Origin: Aequorivita sp. H23M31
Lineage (GTDB): Bacteria; Bacteroidota; Bacteroidia; Flavobacteriales; Flavobacteriaceae
Direction: 5' to 3'
Length of the DNA stretch: 64,000 bases
Assembly: GCF_004022485.1 (NCBI RefSeq)
Contig: NZ_CP034951.1
Span: 1,860,001-1,924,000, forward strand
The translations under genes and the position numbers were made by a program. Each line of letters starts with the position of its first letter. Positions within the stretch are counted from its first letter, which is position 1. Below the pieces are notes generated by a model. It made no database searches. It saw nothing but the letters and a program-made list of their open reading frames with translations, and was not told the origin of the DNA. Below are positions 62,401-64,000 of the stretch, in pieces.

Positions 62401-63348
62401 TGTAGGGCTCTCTTCATCCTTTTCATGAAATTGATAATCATCAAACCTAGAGATAACATGATCGGCAGAGCCAGAAGGTTCAACCATATCTATAACTCTT
62501 TTGCCTGGGCCGCCCACAACAGTAACATAATAAAAGGATTCATCGGCATAAGGATTCAAATTTGAGTCGTTATCCAGCACATATCCTTCCGTACTGGTAC
62601 CGTAGAATAAAATATAGTCGTTGGAATCAAATCTTCCATCCTCTTCCCCAATTACTTGGATGGAGTTTTCCGGAAGATCAAAAATCGTATTTCTCGAATT
62701 AAGTAGTGGCAGGGTCTGTCCGCCATTTCCGTAAATCTTAAGATTTCGAGGATTAATTTCGTCGGTATTCATTCCCAAACTCTTTAGGAATGACTTATCA
62801 ATTTTATGTATCCCTGACTTTTCCACTTTAAACTTAAACCACTTCCCAGAAGCAAGTACCGAATTGGTTCGTGAAGGTGGCGCATTTCGTCTTTGCGCTC
62901 CATAATTATAATCTACCGAAAAAGACATCACTTTTTGATAAGAACCATTCACCCGTATAATAGGAGAAATGGAAAAAATAGTATAGAGAATATCCCGTGC
63001 CTTCGTAGTTGCAATACTGTAAGATAACTTATTCGTCACAAGCTCCTTATTAATTCTATTTAACTCGGCAGTGGAAAGTGGACCGTACTTTACGTTTGAT
63101 ACACGAACAGAGTTTTTATCGGCAAAATTAGAATCCACCCATTGTGTAGTATAATTGGGCGCACCATAATCCAGGTCCAGCTCCAATACATCTTCTTCTA
63201 CCGCACCAGAATTGGCCCCAGAATTCGGCTGATAGTTATTGGATTCCCTTGCGCTGGAATCTCCCCAGTTAATGGTAATTGTTTTAGACTGTGCTCCTAC
63301 CACAATTGGCAAGACCAAGAAAAGCAAATGGATTAATATTTTTCTCAT
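59461..63348 (-). CDS. porU: Type IX secretion sortase PorU
   Basis: The 1295-residue protein is the C25-gingipain-like sortase that cleaves the sorting domain from cargo and attaches it to the cell surface. The signal peptide is IHLLFLVLPIVVGAQ. The C25 domain (about 530-900) has YIIITAPFLIQPALRLASFH, IGIMGDTSVDYKNRLPNNNN, the catalytic His in IVMNYFGHGGEDGL and Cys in FVTVTCEFTKFD. The C-terminus has a sorting-domain-like end (YPNPFVNYTEFWFNHN ... GKGVYVYKITVKS). It is larger than many homologues but complete. The start is ATG 63348. Confidence 0.96.
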   Translation of the reverse strand: MRKILIHLLFLVLPIVVGAQSKTITINWGDSSARESNNYQPNSGANSGAVEEDVLELDLDYGAPNYTTQWVDSNFADKNSVRVSNVKYGPLSTAELNRINKELVTNKLSYSIATTKARDILYTIFSISPIIRVNGSYQKVMSFSVDYNYGAQRRNAPPSRTNSVLASGKWFKFKVEKSGIHKIDKSFLKSLGMNTDEINPRNLKIYGNGGQTLPLLNSRNTIFDLPENSIQVIGEEDGRFDSNDYILFYGTSTEGYVLDNDSNLNPYADESFYYVTVVGGPGKRVIDMVEPSGSADHVISRFDDYQFHEKDEESPTKMGRTWYGNRFDINREQHYEFSFPNIISEEPIRMKLKVAAASESATSMTVSANGTSLDPINFTALSRYVLLSTKESVNNILASGETVKVDLVYNNSGNPSSVGYLDYLSVEAVRQLKGVSGQLPFRYKNAGTLTGIGEYQISNAAQFSQVWDVTDPYFITAKQNVENGTSISFKQNMGTVREYVAVNPNDYYTPVKIRNSVVANQDLKGSIFRDESGNFKDVDYIIITAPFLIQPALRLASFHRSLQGLNVKVVTTDKIYEEFSSGKQDIAAIRNFIRYVYYNASDPSKRIKYIGIMGDTSVDYKNRLPNNNNIVPTFHRVDGTSETASYMSDDFYGSMDDLGGSIGGNSYNENGVRVDDTDKLDIAMGRMIVDNVSLANAMVDKIIHYASKASYGNWRTNFVLVSDDVDKPSEKSLQKSLDGLGDLISEKKPFINVKKIHTDSYQQQTSAGGNRYPDVNEAIKNAVDVGSIVMNYFGHGGEDGLAHEAIYTKEMAMDFKNMDNLPCFVTVTCEFTKFDNPLRITAGELTYQNKEGGAISLVTTTRAVFINVGIRFNEKLARPMFGFDMEVPEVPAEALRIAKNEMTDINRRVIFFIGDPAMPLAFPKKDIRITKLNGQPVSQSTDVLKALSKVKFEGEVLNEAGQVMTDYNGVLETKVYDKNIMRQTLGNDGSRNDPPPNGDGQLIIMDFITLGESLFNGKASVKNGRFNFEFVVPRDIQIPVGKGRVSLYAKRDNQLEDQTGVNLDIDVGGLNENAPVDNEGPTIRLFMNDESFISGGITNDSPIFIAKLEDENGINTTSGIGHDIIAILDGDESNPFVLNEFYQTNVDDFTKGSTQYNFRDLEDGLHTIKLKAWDVYNNSSTAEIQFIVAGDDKLEITRVLNYPNPFVNYTEFWFNHNRPFEPLDVQVQVFTVAGKIVWTKNQTINTDGFLSRDIVWDGRDDFGDRIGKGVYVYKITVKSTLTNQRVEKFEKLVIL

Positions 63349-63556
63349 CAGTAACTTTAACGCTTCAAATATACACTTAGTATGAGGTATAGTTCAAAGG
63401 AAACATCAAAAGTACATTAGGATAATAAAATTAAAACCAATACGTTTGCATTCCAGAAATCGACCAAAATGCCCCTTTGCAATAATAATAAAATATTATT
63501 GTGAATTTATCGTTAATTACTATATTGCAAACCCAATTTTATCATACTTTGAATCT
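63349..63556. promoter_or_regulatory. Divergent spacer between porU and gldJ
   Basis: The 208-bp region should hold the promoters of the two divergent type IX genes. I cannot point to a full match; TATATTGC near 63531 is a weak -7-like box. Confidence 0.4.
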
Positions 63557-64000
63557 ATGATGTTACCAAGAAATATAGCTTTAAAGCTATTTATTACGGT
63601 TGTTACTGCCTCACTTTTCGTAGGTTGCAACAAGACTAGAGATTATAAAAATAGCTCTCGGGCAACCGGATGGAAAATGAATGCCAAGGAAGGTGGATTT
63701 CAATATGACCCCATGGCGAAAGAACAAGAAACGGGTCCTGGATTAGTCTTTGTTGAAGGTGGAACCTTTACTATGGGAAGAGTTCAAGACGATCCCATGC
63801 ACGACTGGAACAACACCCCTACGCAGCAACACGTTCAATCCTTCTATATGGATGAAACGGAAGTTACCAACCTTATGTATCTAGAATACTTAGATTGGTT
63901 GAAGAAGGTGTTTCCTCCAAGTGATGAAAACTATCGAAGAATTTATGATGGGGCAGTTCCAGATACTTTGGTTTGGAGAAATCGTTTGGGCTATAACGAA
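63557..64000 (+). CDS. gldJ: Gliding motility lipoprotein GldJ, N-terminal part (runs off the window)
   Basis: The first 148 residues are present. A lipoprotein signal (ITVVTASLFVGC) is followed by KTRDYKNSSRATGWKMNAKE, typical of GldJ, and the sulfatase-modifying-enzyme-like (FGE) domain start: FVEGGTFTMGRVQDDPMHDW and MDETEVTNLMYLEYLDWL. GldJ stabilises the GldK-type complexes of the type IX motor/gliding machinery. It is divergent from porU, as is common in Flavobacteriia. Start at ATG 63557 or 63560. Confidence 0.95.
   Translation, partial: MMLPRNIALKLFITVVTASLFVGCNKTRDYKNSSRATGWKMNAKEGGFQYDPMAKEQETGPGLVFVEGGTFTMGRVQDDPMHDWNNTPTQQHVQSFYMDETEVTNLMYLEYLDWLKKVFPPSDENYRRIYDGAVPDTLVWRNRLGYNE

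Overview
This window is AT-rich DNA from a member of Bacteroidota, most probably a marine Flavobacteriaceae. The evidence is the type IX secretion/gliding locus (gldJ, porU, porV), proteins with C-terminal type IX sorting signals, TonB-dependent receptors, the promoter pattern TTG/TTTG - about 20 bp - TAnnTTTG, and many TTG starts. I cannot name the species. No rRNA, tRNA or CRISPR array was seen.

Region 1 (1-5.3 kb) holds the 3' end of an outer-membrane receptor, cysH, a GNAT acetyltransferase and a DUF4230 protein. A tandem array of ~100-bp units follows, split by an intact IS4-family element with a 10-bp target duplication, and then a small rhodanese.

Region 2 (5.3-22 kb) is an aromatic-catabolism island: an aromatic amino acid hydroxylase (phhA) divergent from a TetR regulator, then paaE-A-B-C-D, a thioesterase, paaG, paaH and paaI. 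This covers the phenylacetyl-CoA epoxidase, isomerase, dehydrogenase and thioesterase steps; paaK, paaZ and paaJ are not here. The operon is unusually riddled with small insertions: a DUF4160/DUF2442 pair between paaA and paaB, four-helix-bundle genes bracketed by inverted short-word repeats between paaB/paaC and paaC/paaD, and an AbiEi/AbiEii-type toxin-antitoxin pair after paaD with two matching operators around its promoter. A possible decayed second piece of paaD lies before that pair. A voltage-gated channel and a FAD/Rieske fusion oxidoreductase sit between paaH and paaI.

Region 3 (22-49.5 kb) is mostly housekeeping: nhaA, a zinc metallopeptidase, lipoproteins, purK and purE separated by a decayed RhuM-family gene, an M3 peptidase, a type IX-secreted M28 peptidase, an ECF sigma factor with a small Cys/His protein, a UbiA-like membrane protein, gcvP, a ketoacyl-ACP synthase III-like enzyme, a LamG protein, a methyltransferase/glycosyltransferase pair, alkaline phosphatase, mlaE-mlaF, a DUF389 protein, manC and a SprT-like protein.

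Region 4 (49.6-64 kb) has a siderophore-type TonB receptor broken by one in-frame TGA, its PepSY partner, an SDR, pdhC and pdhA, cdd, a small outer-membrane protein, porV and porU, and, divergently, the start of gldJ. PorU/PorV/GldJ belong to the machinery expected to export the two type A sorting-domain proteins encoded here (M28 peptidase and LamG protein).

The most unusual structure is the set of low-complexity short-word arrays (GAAATC, ATTGAAA, GGTAGTC types), two of which form inverted brackets around four-helix-bundle genes inside the paa operon.
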